Part shown: piece by piece, positions 19,706-29,309 of the stretch
How positions within the stretch are numbered: position 1 is the stretch's first letter
Layout of the letters: each line of letters begins with the position of its first letter
NCBI GenBank assembly: GCA_001306305.2
Contig: CP155577.1
Location: 2,773,501-2,837,500, forward strand
Direction of reading: 5' to 3'
Source: Citromicrobium bathyomarinum
Lineage (GTDB): Bacteria > Pseudomonadota > Alphaproteobacteria > Sphingomonadales > Sphingomonadaceae
Length of the DNA stretch: 64,000 nucleotides
Translations under genes and position numbers: made by a program
The notes under the pieces: model-generated
What the model was told of the DNA's origin: nothing
Databases searched by the model: none
What the model saw: only the letters and a program-made list of their open reading frames with translations

Positions 19706-20113
19706 TCACATCGGCGGGCAGCGGCTGTCGCGTTCGGGCGGTGCGCTGGTGCGCGTCTTCCACGAACCGTCGGGCGCCTGGTATTTCTCGCCCGGCTGGG
19801 TCCGCGCGATCAGCAGGCAGCCCTGGGTCAGCGCATAGGCGTCGATCGTGGCGTTCTGCGAGCGCGCACGCTCGGTATAATTGGCGCGGCGGCGGATATT
19901 GATGTCCGACACCAGATCCACGATCGCCTGCGGCTGGTTGCCGACCACGCCGAGGAAACCGTCCATCCGCTCGCCCACCTGACCATTGGCGCGCGCCTGT
20001 TCATAGGCCGGATCGCGCTGGAACATGGCCGCAGCCGGATTGGCCAGCGCCAGGCCGATCGCTCCGCCGGCAATGGTCAGCATCAGCTTCGTGCGTTTCA
20101 TCATCTCGTCCAT
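19706..20113 (-). CDS. ydbL: YdbL-family (DUF1318) periplasmic protein
   Basis: A 135-residue secreted protein: signal peptide (LMLTIAGGAIGLALANPAAA) then a helical domain with AYEQARANGQVGERMDGFLG, VVGNQ, VSDINIRRRANYTERA and YALTQGCLLI, which is the YdbL/DUF1318 pattern. YdbL works with YdbH and YnbE in maintaining the lipid-transfer bridge between inner and outer membranes. It is the last of the three genes here, 33 bases after ynbE. Two cysteines remain in the mature part. A later ATG could also be the start. Confidence 0.88.
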   Translation of the reverse strand: MDEMMKRTKLMLTIAGGAIGLALANPAAAMFQRDPAYEQARANGQVGERMDGFLGVVGNQPQAIVDLVSDINIRRRANYTERARSQNATIDAYALTQGCLLIARTQPGEKYQAPDGSWKTRTSAPPERDSRCPPM

Positions 20114-20146
20114 CCCTGTTGCCGCAACCTGCGGAGTTGCCCCGAC

Positions 20147-20335
20147 CTAGAAAATGTCGGGATTGGCGTCGATATTGTCCTCAACATCCGCAGCCAGGCG
20201 ATAGATCACCTCCTGCTGGATGTTGATGTTGAGCTCGATCACGATCTTGTCGGAAGGTGCGTTCACATTCACGCATCCGCCCAGCAGGCAAAGCCCGCAG
20301 ACCAGGCCGAGGCCCTTCATCTTCGCATATATCAT
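20147..20335 (-). CDS. ynbE: YnbE-family outer-membrane lipoprotein
   Basis: A 62-residue lipoprotein with lipobox LLGGC (Cys21) followed by a short beta-rich segment (KIVIELNINIQQEVIYRL), exactly the YnbE layout. YnbE lipoproteins are thought to stack onto the C-terminal end of YdbH to complete the bridge to the outer membrane. The gene overlaps the end of ydbH by four bases and precedes ydbL, conserving the E. coli order ydbH-ynbE-ydbL. Confidence 0.9.
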   Translation of the reverse strand: MIYAKMKGLGLVCGLCLLGGCVNVNAPSDKIVIELNINIQQEVIYRLAADVEDNIDANPDIF

Positions 20336-23300
20336 GGCCTTTTCTCGCTTTCCGAGTGCTGAATGGTTCGTTCGGGCTTCTTGCCGGCTTGCGCGGCTGC
20401 CCGCGCTGCCTCTTTCTGTGCCGCCTCTTCCTCTGCCGCCTCGTCCGCCGCGCGCACCTCTTCGCCCGTTATCACGGGGCGCAGCCGCACGCCGTCGTCG
20501 CTCAGCAGGCCGAGCGAGCGCGGATCGCGGATGAATGCGGGGTCGAAGAACGACCGCACGTTCTGGATCAGCGCGAAGAACGGCGCGGAAATGTTGATCC
20601 GGAACTCGATCGGCAGCGAGGCGAGCTGGCGGGTCAGGAAGTTGCTGTCGGCTTCCGCCCCCTGCGCGACCCCGCTGAAGTTCAGGCGGGTGATGATCTC
20701 GCCGGTCAGCGGGCCTTCGATCTCGACCTCCAGCCGCTCGTAATCGAGCGAGCGCAATGCCTGGAAGGCGAAATTGGCGATCGGGGTCAGGTCTTCGTAA
20801 GTCAGTTCGCCGACATAGGCGACATTGCCGCCCGGCGGGCGCGACACCAGCGTGCCATCGACGATCCGCCCATTGCCCTGCGCATCGAACAGCACGGTGA
20901 TCGACCCGTCGAAGATGCCGGTCGCGTTGACATTGCCCAGCTCCAGCCGCTCGACCAGCCGCGCCGCGTCGAGCCCGGTGATGTCGAACACATAGGCGCG
21001 CTCTTCCTGCGCCCCGATATTGATATCCAGATTGCGCAGGGTGATCGTGCCGCCGAGGAACGGCGCGCTGGCCCCGGCGACCGCGATCAGCTGGCCCTCG
21101 CGCACCCCGAACTGCACCGTGCCGCCCTCCACCGCGATCCCCGGATTAACCGAGCCGACACTGATTCGCTGGTCGGGCGCGGTGGTCAGGCCCAGCAGGT
21201 CGTCAAAGCGGATCGTGCCCGATGCGCCTTTGACCGGACCGAAAGCGGCCGCGAAGTCGAGCCCGTCGGAAGAAAACTGCCCGGTGCTGGTCACGCCATC
21301 CGCGCCCCACTCGATCTTGCCCGAACCGGTCACCGCCCCTTCGGTCTGCGCGATCACCCCGAAGGCGAGCCGGGTCAGGTCGTCGGGCTGCAGATCCTTG
21401 CCGAAGCGGATGCCGGGCACGTCGAGATAGGCGAAGCCGGAGCCCGAGGAGAGATCGTGTTCAACCGTGACGTTGGTCACCAGCTGGTCCGATTCGGGTT
21501 CGCGCAGGCCCGCCTCGGCGACGATCCGGTTGTCGCGCAGGCGCAGGTTGGCACCGCGCGCGGCGAGCGGTTCGAACCGCGCCGGATCGGCCCGGTCCTG
21601 CAACAGGAAGGAGCCTTCGGTCAGCGCCAGCACGCCATCGCGGTAGGACCACTCGCCCGCCGTATCGGTGAGGTCGAGCGGAACCGCGGCGAGCCCGATA
21701 TCCGCGCCGCTGAAGGTGCCGCCGATATCGCGCCCCAGCCGGGCCTTGAGATTGTCGATCCGGAACCGCGCGGCATCGCCGCTTCCCAGCGTCACGTCGA
21801 GCGCGCTGGCGGAAAGCTGGCCGGGCCATGCGAAGCCCACCGGGCCGCTCTTCAGCGCGATCGGCGTGTCTGCCAGCGTGCCCGACAGGTCGAGGCTGGG
21901 CGCGCCCGCCGCCAACTGCACCGCGCCGCCCGCTGCGGTCAGGATCGGCCGGCCCTTCGCGGGGCACAGGGTCACCGTGCGCTGGTCGAGCGCGAGGTTG
22001 GCGTAGACCAGCTGGCCGAAGCTCACCCGCGTGCAGTCGGGCCACAGCGCCAGCCGGTTGCCATCGTAGGAGCCCTTGATCGGCAGGCTGAGTCCGCGCG
22101 CGAAGCCGCCCGGCAGCGGCCCGCTCGCCTGAATTGCGCCCGCCAGCCCGATCGTGCCGCCGGGAGCCTGCGCGACCGCCAGCTGCGGGATCGCCAGCCG
22201 CGCCTCGCCCGCGCGGTATTCCTCCATCGCCAGCTGGAACACCAGCCGCCCCGAGGCGCTGCGCTCCATCCGGCCCTGCATCACCGGGATGCCCGGCCCG
22301 GCGGTGGTGAAATTACCCGAAACGCGCGGCAGCGCGCCTTGCGTGGGCAGCACGGCGAAGCGCGAGAGCGAGAGGATGCGCGCGCCGCTCGCTCCGTCGA
22401 GCGTGGCGGTGGGCACGCCGAGCGAGAAGCCGTCCGCATTCGTCGTCAGCGTGACTTCGGCCGCCAGCGAGCTTCCCCGTGCCTCGCGCGACAATGCCTC
22501 GCGCAGGCGGGCGATCAGCGGCGCGGCCAGCGTGTCCTTGCTCGCCACCTGCCAGTCGCGCAGCCGCGCCAGCCAGTCGGCGCTGGGCGACAGTCCCTCG
22601 CCAGCAAGGCTGGTCTGCACCCGCCATCCGGTATCGCGCCCGCGCCGCGCGACGCCCTTCGCGCCGATCCACCTCGCGGCGAGCCCGGTGGTGCGCGCAT
22701 TGCCCAGCCGCAGGTCGTAGTGCAGGCTCGTCTGCCCGCCACGCAGGGCAAGCGCGCCTTCGATCGTGCTATTGCCCGCCGCAAGGCTGGGGGCAGAGAG
22801 GCGCGCGACCTTGCCATCGACCTGCACTTCCAGACCATCGAGCGTGTCATCCACCGCCAGCGTGACCGGGCTGCTGAGGTCGACCACTTGCACCTGCGGG
22901 TCTTCGCACGCGATCTCGGCCACGCGAAGCGGCCCGCGCAGGGTCGGCTTGCCGCCATCGACGCCGATGCGGCCCTTGCTGCGCGCATTGCTCAGCCCGC
23001 ACCCGGCATAATCCAGCGCGTCGGCCCGCAGGTCGTAACGTCCGGCGAATCCGCCATCGAGCCGCCCCTCGCCCACCAGCCCCAGCGCGATGTCGCCATA
23101 GGCCCCGCCGATGCGCGCGCGCCCGTCGATAATCTTGAGGTCGAGTTCGGGCAGCCCGCCCTCCCCGCCGGTATCGCGGAAAAGCACCCGGTCGAGCGTG
23201 CCGAAGCTGATCCCGCCCTCGCTCAGCGTTCCCTTCAGGCGCGGTTTTTCGAGCGTGACGCGCCCGAAGCGCGTGCTCCACGGGCGCACCCGCAGGTCCA

Positions 23301-23622
23301 CGATCGCGCGCGCGACGGTCAGGTCCGGGTCCGCCGGGTCGCCGACCACGATATTGCGCAACACCTGCCGGTTGGGGCCGATCGATTCGATGTCGTAGGT
23401 TGCGGGCAGATCATACTGGTCGAGCTGGCCCTGGATCACATCATCCGCGATCCGCTCGCGCGAAAACCACGCGATCGTCAGCGCGATCACCGCCAGCGCG
23501 GCCAGTGCGACCAGCGCATAGCCGACCCGGCGACCGGGGCGCAGGCGAGCCCAGCGGGAGGATGGGCGTGCACCCTCCTCGCCTTCACCGGCGGCCAAAT
23601 CTGCCTCTGCGCTGTCCGCCAT
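20332..23622 (-). CDS. ydbH: YdbH-family AsmA-like intermembrane phospholipid transport protein
   Basis: A 1096-residue protein. After a charged cytoplasmic N-terminus, one membrane helix (GYALVALAALAVIALTIAW, about residues 35-55) anchors it in the inner membrane. The rest is a long repetitive beta-strand region typical of AsmA-like proteins that form a hydrophobic groove across the periplasm, ending in the YdbH domain (YVGELTYEDLTPIANFAFQ, LEVEIEGPLTGEI). It should carry phospholipids to the outer membrane with YnbE and YdbL. The ATG at 23620-23622 (MADSAEADL) is preferred; an ATG 13 codons upstream is possible. It is divergent from radC. Confidence 0.88.
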   Translation of the reverse strand: MADSAEADLAAGEGEEGARPSSRWARLRPGRRVGYALVALAALAVIALTIAWFSRERIADDVIQGQLDQYDLPATYDIESIGPNRQVLRNIVVGDPADPDLTVARAIVDLRVRPWSTRFGRVTLEKPRLKGTLSEGGISFGTLDRVLFRDTGGEGGLPELDLKIIDGRARIGGAYGDIALGLVGEGRLDGGFAGRYDLRADALDYAGCGLSNARSKGRIGVDGGKPTLRGPLRVAEIACEDPQVQVVDLSSPVTLAVDDTLDGLEVQVDGKVARLSAPSLAAGNSTIEGALALRGGQTSLHYDLRLGNARTTGLAARWIGAKGVARRGRDTGWRVQTSLAGEGLSPSADWLARLRDWQVASKDTLAAPLIARLREALSREARGSSLAAEVTLTTNADGFSLGVPTATLDGASGARILSLSRFAVLPTQGALPRVSGNFTTAGPGIPVMQGRMERSASGRLVFQLAMEEYRAGEARLAIPQLAVAQAPGGTIGLAGAIQASGPLPGGFARGLSLPIKGSYDGNRLALWPDCTRVSFGQLVYANLALDQRTVTLCPAKGRPILTAAGGAVQLAAGAPSLDLSGTLADTPIALKSGPVGFAWPGQLSASALDVTLGSGDAARFRIDNLKARLGRDIGGTFSGADIGLAAVPLDLTDTAGEWSYRDGVLALTEGSFLLQDRADPARFEPLAARGANLRLRDNRIVAEAGLREPESDQLVTNVTVEHDLSSGSGFAYLDVPGIRFGKDLQPDDLTRLAFGVIAQTEGAVTGSGKIEWGADGVTSTGQFSSDGLDFAAAFGPVKGASGTIRFDDLLGLTTAPDQRISVGSVNPGIAVEGGTVQFGVREGQLIAVAGASAPFLGGTITLRNLDINIGAQEERAYVFDITGLDAARLVERLELGNVNATGIFDGSITVLFDAQGNGRIVDGTLVSRPPGGNVAYVGELTYEDLTPIANFAFQALRSLDYERLEVEIEGPLTGEIITRLNFSGVAQGAEADSNFLTRQLASLPIEFRINISAPFFALIQNVRSFFDPAFIRDPRSLGLLSDDGVRLRPVITGEEVRAADEAAEEEAAQKEAARAAAQAGKKPERTIQHSESEKRP

Positions 23623-23701
23623 TCGGGTCACTCGCTTGCACGTCATGCCGCCAGCGGGCATCTCTTGCGCGTCTTGGGGGTCTTATCGGGATAGGGCGGG
23701 C

Positions 23702-24412
23702 ATGGCGCAAGTGGATCACGAATTCGCGGGGGCAGCGCAGGTTCCCTCTGCGGCCGGCCACCGCGAGCGTTTGCGCAAGCGGCTTCTGAGCGGCGGGGCG
23801 GAGGCGCTGGCCGATTACGAAGTGCTCGAATACCTGCTGTTCGCCGCCAACCGCCGCGGCGATACCAAGCCGCTGGCCAAGGCGCTGCTGGCGCGTTTCG
23901 GCAGTCTGGCGCGGGTACTGGAGGCGGAACCCGCCGCGCTCGCCAAGACGCCGGGCATGGGCGAAGCGGGCGCTGCCGCGCTGAAAGCGGTCGCGCTGGC
24001 GGCGCGGCGAATGGCGCGCAGCGAGGTGGTGGACAGGCCCGTGATCGCCAACTGGCACGCGCTGATCGACTATCTTTCCACCGATATGGCGCATCTGACG
24101 GTGGAGCGCGTGCGGGTGCTCTATCTCGATACCAAGAACCGGCTGGTGCAGGACCATCACGTGGGCGACGGGTCGATCGACGAGGCTTCGATCCACCCGC
24201 GCGAGGTGATCCGCCGGGGGCTGGATCTGGGCGCGGCGGCGCTGATCCTGGTCCACAACCACCCCAGCGGCAATCCGGAGCCCAGCCGCGCGGACATCGC
24301 GGTGACGCTGAGAATCGCGGAGGCCGGGCGGCTGCTCGGCATCGCGGTGCACGACCACGTGATCATCGGCCAGGGCCGCTATGTCAGCCTGAAGGCGAAG
24401 GGGCTGATCTAG
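23702..24412 (+). CDS. radC: RadC-family JAMM/MPN-domain protein
   Basis: A 236-residue protein. The N-terminal part carries helix-hairpin-helix-like motifs (DYEVLEYLLFAAN, LAKTPGMGEAGAAALKA). The C-terminal JAMM domain has the metal motif HNHPSGNPEPSRAD. RadC proteins were once linked to DNA repair, but their actual role is uncertain; the JAMM fold suggests a metal-dependent hydrolase. The start at 23702 gives MAQVDHEFAG, and it is divergent from ydbH with a short shared promoter region. Confidence 0.9.
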   Translation: MAQVDHEFAGAAQVPSAAGHRERLRKRLLSGGAEALADYEVLEYLLFAANRRGDTKPLAKALLARFGSLARVLEAEPAALAKTPGMGEAGAAALKAVALAARRMARSEVVDRPVIANWHALIDYLSTDMAHLTVERVRVLYLDTKNRLVQDHHVGDGSIDEASIHPREVIRRGLDLGAAALILVHNHPSGNPEPSRADIAVTLRIAEAGRLLGIAVHDHVIIGQGRYVSLKAKGLI

Positions 24413-24432
24413 CCCCTCCCGCCTAGCAGCGC

Positions 24433-27231
24433 CTACTTCGGCGGCAGGCCCCACAGGCTGTAGAGCGAGGCGATCCCCGGCGCGGCATGCAGTGCCGATT
24501 CGATATCCTCGCGCGCATCCACCTCGCGACCCAGCGAGCGTTTCACCACCCCGCGCAGATAGCGCGAACTGTGCTGACCCGGCGAACGCGCAAGCGCCAC
24601 GTCGAGGTCGCGCAGCGCCTCTTCGGCGCGGCCCATGCGATACAGCGCCAGCGCGCGGCTATCGATCGCGCCCGAGCTGTTCTGCGCCTCTTCCACAGCG
24701 CGGGTGCAGGTCTCCAGCGTCTCTTCGGTGACAAGATCGAAGATTCCTGCGTGCCAGCAGGCCGAATTGAGCAGGCCCGCATCCTCGGGCTCGATCGACA
24801 GCTCGTCGCGCAGCAGGTCCAGCCCTTCCTGTGCCTGCCCGGCAAAGCCGAGCGCGTAGGAGCGCAGCTGCGCCTCGCTCTTGGGGTCTTCGAACAGGTA
24901 GGCGAACTCGTCGACCAGCGCGACCGCCTCGTCCGCCCGGCCCAGCAGCGCGAGCAGTTCGATCCGGCGGCTGTTGATCGTATAGTCGGGGTCGATATCC
25001 GCCACCGCGACGTGATCTGCCAGCGCGGCGTCGAAATCGCCCAGATTGTAGTGAACCTCGCCCCGGCTCAGATAATTGTCGGCCGAGGCATCGCGCGCGA
25101 TGGCCGCGTCGATATCGGCCAGCGCCCCTTCGAAATCGCCGGTCTGGAAGCGGAAGTTGAAGCGGTTGAGCAGAGCGCTGGTATCGTCGCTGTCCGCGTC
25201 GGCGACCAGTTGTGTGTAGATCCGCTCGATCGGTTCGAGCCTGGCGCTCGCTTCCCCGCGATATTCCCACGCCCGGCGCACGGGCGAGGTCGCCCGCAGC
25301 CGCGGCAGGCTGCGCTTCAAGCGCAGGCTGGCGCGGCGCACATCGGGCAGATCGCTGGCCGGGAATTCCCACGCGAGGCTCTGCACCTCCTCGGTGATCT
25401 GCAGCACCGGCGCGGTCAGCTCTGTCTGCGAGGAAAGCCGCGTGCCGCCGATCACCTCGTCGATCTGCGGATTGCCGAGCAGGCGGAACTGCGTCTCTCC
25501 CTCGGGCAGCAGCCACTCGATCTCGCGGCGGAAGTAGATCGGCCCAGGCACGCTGACCGGCAGGTCCGCGATATCGGGGCGGGCGCGATCAACATCGAAG
25601 CCGAAGCTGTCGGCCACCTGATATGGCACGTCGAGCTCGGCGCGGGTGGCGTTGGTATCCCACGGCGAGGTGACGAGGCCATGCGCGGTGACGGTCGCGA
25701 TGCCGCTGTCGGAATCGAAGGCGAGCTGCATGTCGACCGGTTGGTGATCGCCAAGGATCGTCGAGACGGTGCCGTAGAGCGCATCCTTCTTCTGCGCGGG
25801 ATCGTCGATCAGGGAGAGCGCCTGGAACTGGCGGGCGGTCGCGCCGGTAATCGCGATCCGCACGTCGTAGATCGCGGGCAGACCGACCCCTGCCGACTGG
25901 TCGATTTTGATGGAGACTGTCTGGTCGGGCACGGCCTGCGGGCGCATCGCCATTTCCTGCAGGTCCGTCCCGCCCTCGCGCAGCGGCAGCGCATAGCGGA
26001 AGCGGGGCACCTCGATCATATTGGTCGCCCGCAGCCCGCCATTGGTGCCGTCGAGCCAGTAGGGCACGCCGTCGATATCGGCGCGCACGATCATGTGGTC
26101 GAAATTGGTCAGCGTGGGCAATTGCTCGGGCAGCGCATCGCCCGTCTGGCTCTGCACCAGCACCGCCTCCGCGCTGATCCCCAGCTCGCGCAGCATGGCG
26201 AGCAGCAGCAGCGACTTCGCCTTGCAGTCGCCGCTGCGCAGTTCCCAGGTCTCCGCCGGGCTCTGGGGAATGTAGTTCCCGCCATTGAGGCCGTTGAGCA
26301 GATAGCTGACCTCGTCCTGCACGAACTGGGTGGCGAGCGCCGCGCGCTCCTTCTGGTCGGTGGTCTGCGCGCCGATCTCGGCGATCCGGTCCGCCAGCGC
26401 ACTGCCCGGTTCGATCATCCCTTCGGTGGCGAAGAACGGCGCGATGTCGGCGGAAATCTGCGCATAGCTATCGAACGTGGTCGCGCGAATCTGCGGCGGG
26501 AGGCGGAAGCGCGGCGGCGCGTCTGCCGGAATCTCGGCCGGTTCGGCCACCGGCACCGCGATGGTCACGTACCTGTACCCGTCGCGCGTCGTCTCATCGA
26601 CCGGCGCGTCGACCCGGGTGGTCGCCCAGCGCACACCCTCGTCGACCGGCCACGACAGGATCATGCGTCCTTCCGCGAGCGGCACGGGCTTGGCCATCAC
26701 CACGTTCACATATTCCATCTCGTCGTCGAGCACCTGCTCGTCGGTGGTGGTGGTGAAGCTGTAGCGCAGCACATCGCCGATCTGCGCGCCGGGAATGGAC
26801 ATGGTGGCGGTCAGCGCGCCGTTGAGGATGCGCTTTTCCAGCCCTTCCTCGCGCCGCAGGACCTCGAACCGGGCGCCATCGGCAAGCACGTCGATCACCT
26901 TGTCGCCGCGTACCAGTTCGACCCGGTGGACCGTCAGATCGCCCTTGTCGGGCAGCCATTCGAGCGAGATCGTGCCCATCGCGTCGAGCGCTTCGGTGCT
27001 GTCGAGCGCGAAGGCGATGTCGCCGTAGCTGGAGACGACGCCGTCCTCCATCCGGGTCTGCGATTCCATCAGGCGCAGCGGCATGCCCCGGCCATCTTCG
27101 GCAGATGGCAGATCGGCCACATCGATCCACGCGCCTTCATCGCCATAGAGAATCGTCTCGCCCGCATGGGCCGGCATGGCGATGGCAGCCGCAATCAGCC
27201 CGGTCGCATAAGCGACGTGAAAATAACGCAT
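24433..27231 (-). CDS. DUF3857/transglutaminase-like protein with C-terminal TPR region
   Basis: A 932-residue exported protein with a cleavable signal (ending AMPAHA-G). Residues about 55-235 form the DUF3857 beta domain. Residues about 280-400 are a transglutaminase-like cysteine-protease fold whose triad looks intact: C336 (SGDCKAKSLLLL), H379 (FDHMIV) and D394 (YWLDGTNGG). The last 300 residues are tetratricopeptide-like repeats (ADIDAAIARD, YNLGDFDAALADH). Family members are periplasmic or surface proteins of unknown substrate. It is transcribed away from purB and converges on radC. Confidence 0.85.
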   Translation of the reverse strand: MRYFHVAYATGLIAAAIAMPAHAGETILYGDEGAWIDVADLPSAEDGRGMPLRLMESQTRMEDGVVSSYGDIAFALDSTEALDAMGTISLEWLPDKGDLTVHRVELVRGDKVIDVLADGARFEVLRREEGLEKRILNGALTATMSIPGAQIGDVLRYSFTTTTDEQVLDDEMEYVNVVMAKPVPLAEGRMILSWPVDEGVRWATTRVDAPVDETTRDGYRYVTIAVPVAEPAEIPADAPPRFRLPPQIRATTFDSYAQISADIAPFFATEGMIEPGSALADRIAEIGAQTTDQKERAALATQFVQDEVSYLLNGLNGGNYIPQSPAETWELRSGDCKAKSLLLLAMLRELGISAEAVLVQSQTGDALPEQLPTLTNFDHMIVRADIDGVPYWLDGTNGGLRATNMIEVPRFRYALPLREGGTDLQEMAMRPQAVPDQTVSIKIDQSAGVGLPAIYDVRIAITGATARQFQALSLIDDPAQKKDALYGTVSTILGDHQPVDMQLAFDSDSGIATVTAHGLVTSPWDTNATRAELDVPYQVADSFGFDVDRARPDIADLPVSVPGPIYFRREIEWLLPEGETQFRLLGNPQIDEVIGGTRLSSQTELTAPVLQITEEVQSLAWEFPASDLPDVRRASLRLKRSLPRLRATSPVRRAWEYRGEASARLEPIERIYTQLVADADSDDTSALLNRFNFRFQTGDFEGALADIDAAIARDASADNYLSRGEVHYNLGDFDAALADHVAVADIDPDYTINSRRIELLALLGRADEAVALVDEFAYLFEDPKSEAQLRSYALGFAGQAQEGLDLLRDELSIEPEDAGLLNSACWHAGIFDLVTEETLETCTRAVEEAQNSSGAIDSRALALYRMGRAEEALRDLDVALARSPGQHSSRYLRGVVKRSLGREVDAREDIESALHAAPGIASLYSLWGLPPK

Positions 27232-27408
27232 TGGTCCCCCGATGATCCCTGTACTTGCCTTGGCCCGGCAGACTTACAGGGCACACGGGCGCGTGCAAGG
27301 CGAAGCTTCGGCCTGTCCCGGCGCGCATTGGCACCCGAGATGCTTGCCTTCAGACCCGATGCATCTTAGCCGCGCGTCCATCCCCGCCATTCCAACCGGA
27401 GCCGCCCG

Positions 27409-28725
27409 ATGGTCCCCCGCTATGCCCGCCCCGAAATGACCGCCCTGTGGGAGCCGGAGGCGAAATATCGCATCTGGTTCGAGATCGAGGCGCACGCGAC
27501 CAGCAAGCTGGCCGAGCTGGGCGTGGTCCCGCAGAGCGCCGCCGACGCGCTGTGGAACTGGTGGGAAACCAACCCGGAAATCGACGTCGACGCGATCGAC
27601 GCGATCGAGGCGGTGACCAAGCACGACGTGATCGCCTTCCTCACCTGGGTGGCCGAGCATGTCGGCGAGGAAGCGCGCTTCATGCACCAGGGCATGACCA
27701 GCTCCGACGTGCTCGACACCACGCTCTCGGTCCAGCTGGTCCGTGCGACCGACATTCTGCTGGCGGATATGGACCACCTGCTCGCCGCGCTGCGCCGCCG
27801 GGCGGAAGAGCACAAGTTCACCCCCACCATCGGCCGCAGCCACGGCATTCATGCAGAGCCCGTCACCTTCGGCCTCAAGCTGGCGCAGGCCTATGCCGAG
27901 TTCGAGCGGTGCCGCGCGCGGTTGTGGGATGCCCGCACCGAAATCGCGACCTGCGCTATCAGCGGCGCGGTCGGCACCTTCGCCAATATCTCGCCAGATG
28001 TAGAAGCCTATGTCGCGGACAAATTGGGACTGGTCCCGGAAACCGTCAGCACGCAGGTGATCCCGCGCGATCGCCACGCGATGTATTTCGCCACGCTGGC
28101 GGTGATCGCGGGCAGCATAGAGCGGCTGGCGGTCGAAATCCGCCATCTCCAGCGCACCGAGGTGCTCGAAGCGGAAGAGTTCTTCTCCAAGGGTCAGAAG
28201 GGTTCGTCGGCCATGCCGCACAAGCGCAACCCCGTGCTGACAGAGAACCTGACCGGCCAGGCACGCATGATCCGCGCCTATGCCCTGCCCGCGCTGGAAA
28301 ACGTCGCCCTGTGGCACGAGCGCGATATCAGCCACTCCTCCGTCGAGCGCTTCATCGGCCCCGATGCGACCATCACGCTCGACTTCGCGCTCGCGCGGCT
28401 GACCGGCGTGGTCGACAAGCTGCTTGTGTACCCCGAGCGGATGGAGGCCAACATGAACCGAATGGGCGGCCTGATCCACTCGCAGCGCGTGCTGCTGGCG
28501 CTGACCCAGAACGGCGTCAGCCGCGAGGATGCCTATGCGATCGTCCAACGCAACGCGATGAAGGTGTGGGAATCGGACGGGCGGCTGCAACTGCTCGACC
28601 TGCTCAAGCAGGATGAGGATGTCTCGAAGGCCCTGTCCGAAAATGACCTCACCGCTCTGTTCGACCTCGACTACCACCTGAAACATGTCGATACGATTTT
28701 CGCGCGGGTGTTCGACGGCGACTAG
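27409..28725 (+). CDS. purB: adenylosuccinate lyase
   Basis: Acts twice in purine synthesis, cleaving SAICAR and adenylosuccinate to release fumarate. The 438-residue product has the fumarase/aspartase signature KGSSAMPHKRNPVLTEN, the HQGMTSSDVLDT substrate motif, and GRSHGIHAEPVTFGLK. The ATG at 27409 gives MVPRYARPEM, the normal start. It stands alone with a divergent transglutaminase-like gene upstream. Confidence 0.97.
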   Translation: MVPRYARPEMTALWEPEAKYRIWFEIEAHATSKLAELGVVPQSAADALWNWWETNPEIDVDAIDAIEAVTKHDVIAFLTWVAEHVGEEARFMHQGMTSSDVLDTTLSVQLVRATDILLADMDHLLAALRRRAEEHKFTPTIGRSHGIHAEPVTFGLKLAQAYAEFERCRARLWDARTEIATCAISGAVGTFANISPDVEAYVADKLGLVPETVSTQVIPRDRHAMYFATLAVIAGSIERLAVEIRHLQRTEVLEAEEFFSKGQKGSSAMPHKRNPVLTENLTGQARMIRAYALPALENVALWHERDISHSSVERFIGPDATITLDFALARLTGVVDKLLVYPERMEANMNRMGGLIHSQRVLLALTQNGVSREDAYAIVQRNAMKVWESDGRLQLLDLLKQDEDVSKALSENDLTALFDLDYHLKHVDTIFARVFDGD

Positions 28726-28823
28726 CCTTTCGAAAGGGGCTGACCAGCCGCTGGACGCATGGGGACGCGCGGCCTAGGCTGCGCTCTGGCCGGGCCTTGA
28801 CCGGAACTACGGGGGGAAGTGCT

Positions 28824-29309
28824 GTGCAAATCGTGCGGATGATTTTGTGGGTGATCCTGCTGGTGGCGGTGATCATCTTTTCCTGGTCCAACTGGAACCC
28901 GGTCGAAGTGACGATCTGGGACAATCTGGTTGTCGAAACCAAGGTACCCGCGCTGGTCATCATCTCTTTCCTGATCGGCTTCCTGCCGGTGTGGCTCTAT
29001 TCGCGCGGCGTGATCTGGAGCCTCAACCGCAAGATCCGCAGCCTCGAGATCGCGGCCAAGGCGAGCTCCGTCTCCGCCGCCGCACGCGAATCCGACCGCG
29101 AGGAGGCCGAGCGGCAGGAAGAGGCGCACAGCGAACCGCAACCCGCGCCCGCTACCGAGCCCGCCCCGGCAGCGGTGGACACCACGCCGACGGTTGACGA
29201 GACCCCGGCGGAAGAGGAAACCCGCCTGACCGCCGACGACACGGCGGCTGGCGATGCACCCGCCGCGGATGATCGCAAACCGACACAGGATACGACAGCC
29301 AGCTCGTGA
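28824..29309 (+). CDS. lapA: LapA-domain (DUF1049) inner-membrane protein
   Basis: A 161-residue protein with two membrane helices (about residues 5-23 and 45-66) separated by WNPVEVTIWDNLVVETKVPA, the LapA pattern, then a short coiled segment and a long Ala/Glu/Pro/Thr tail. In E. coli LapA works with LapB in regulating LPS synthesis; here only the domain is shared. The GTG at 28824 is chosen because GGGGGAAG lies five bases upstream. It overlaps pyrF by four bases. Confidence 0.82.
   Translation: MQIVRMILWVILLVAVIIFSWSNWNPVEVTIWDNLVVETKVPALVIISFLIGFLPVWLYSRGVIWSLNRKIRSLEIAAKASSVSAAARESDREEAERQEEAHSEPQPAPATEPAPAAVDTTPTVDETPAEEETRLTADDTAAGDAPAADDRKPTQDTTASS

Noticed and set aside
20257-23694. 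1145-codon open frame opposite ydbH
   Set aside because: Long, but low-complexity Arg/Ala/Gln/Asp composition with no hydrophobic or catalytic pattern, while ydbH has signal, repeats and conserved partner genes.
24487-27369. 960-codon open frame opposite the transglutaminase-like gene
   Set aside because: Antisense shadow: long open frames opposite genes are common at this GC content, and no family pattern is visible.
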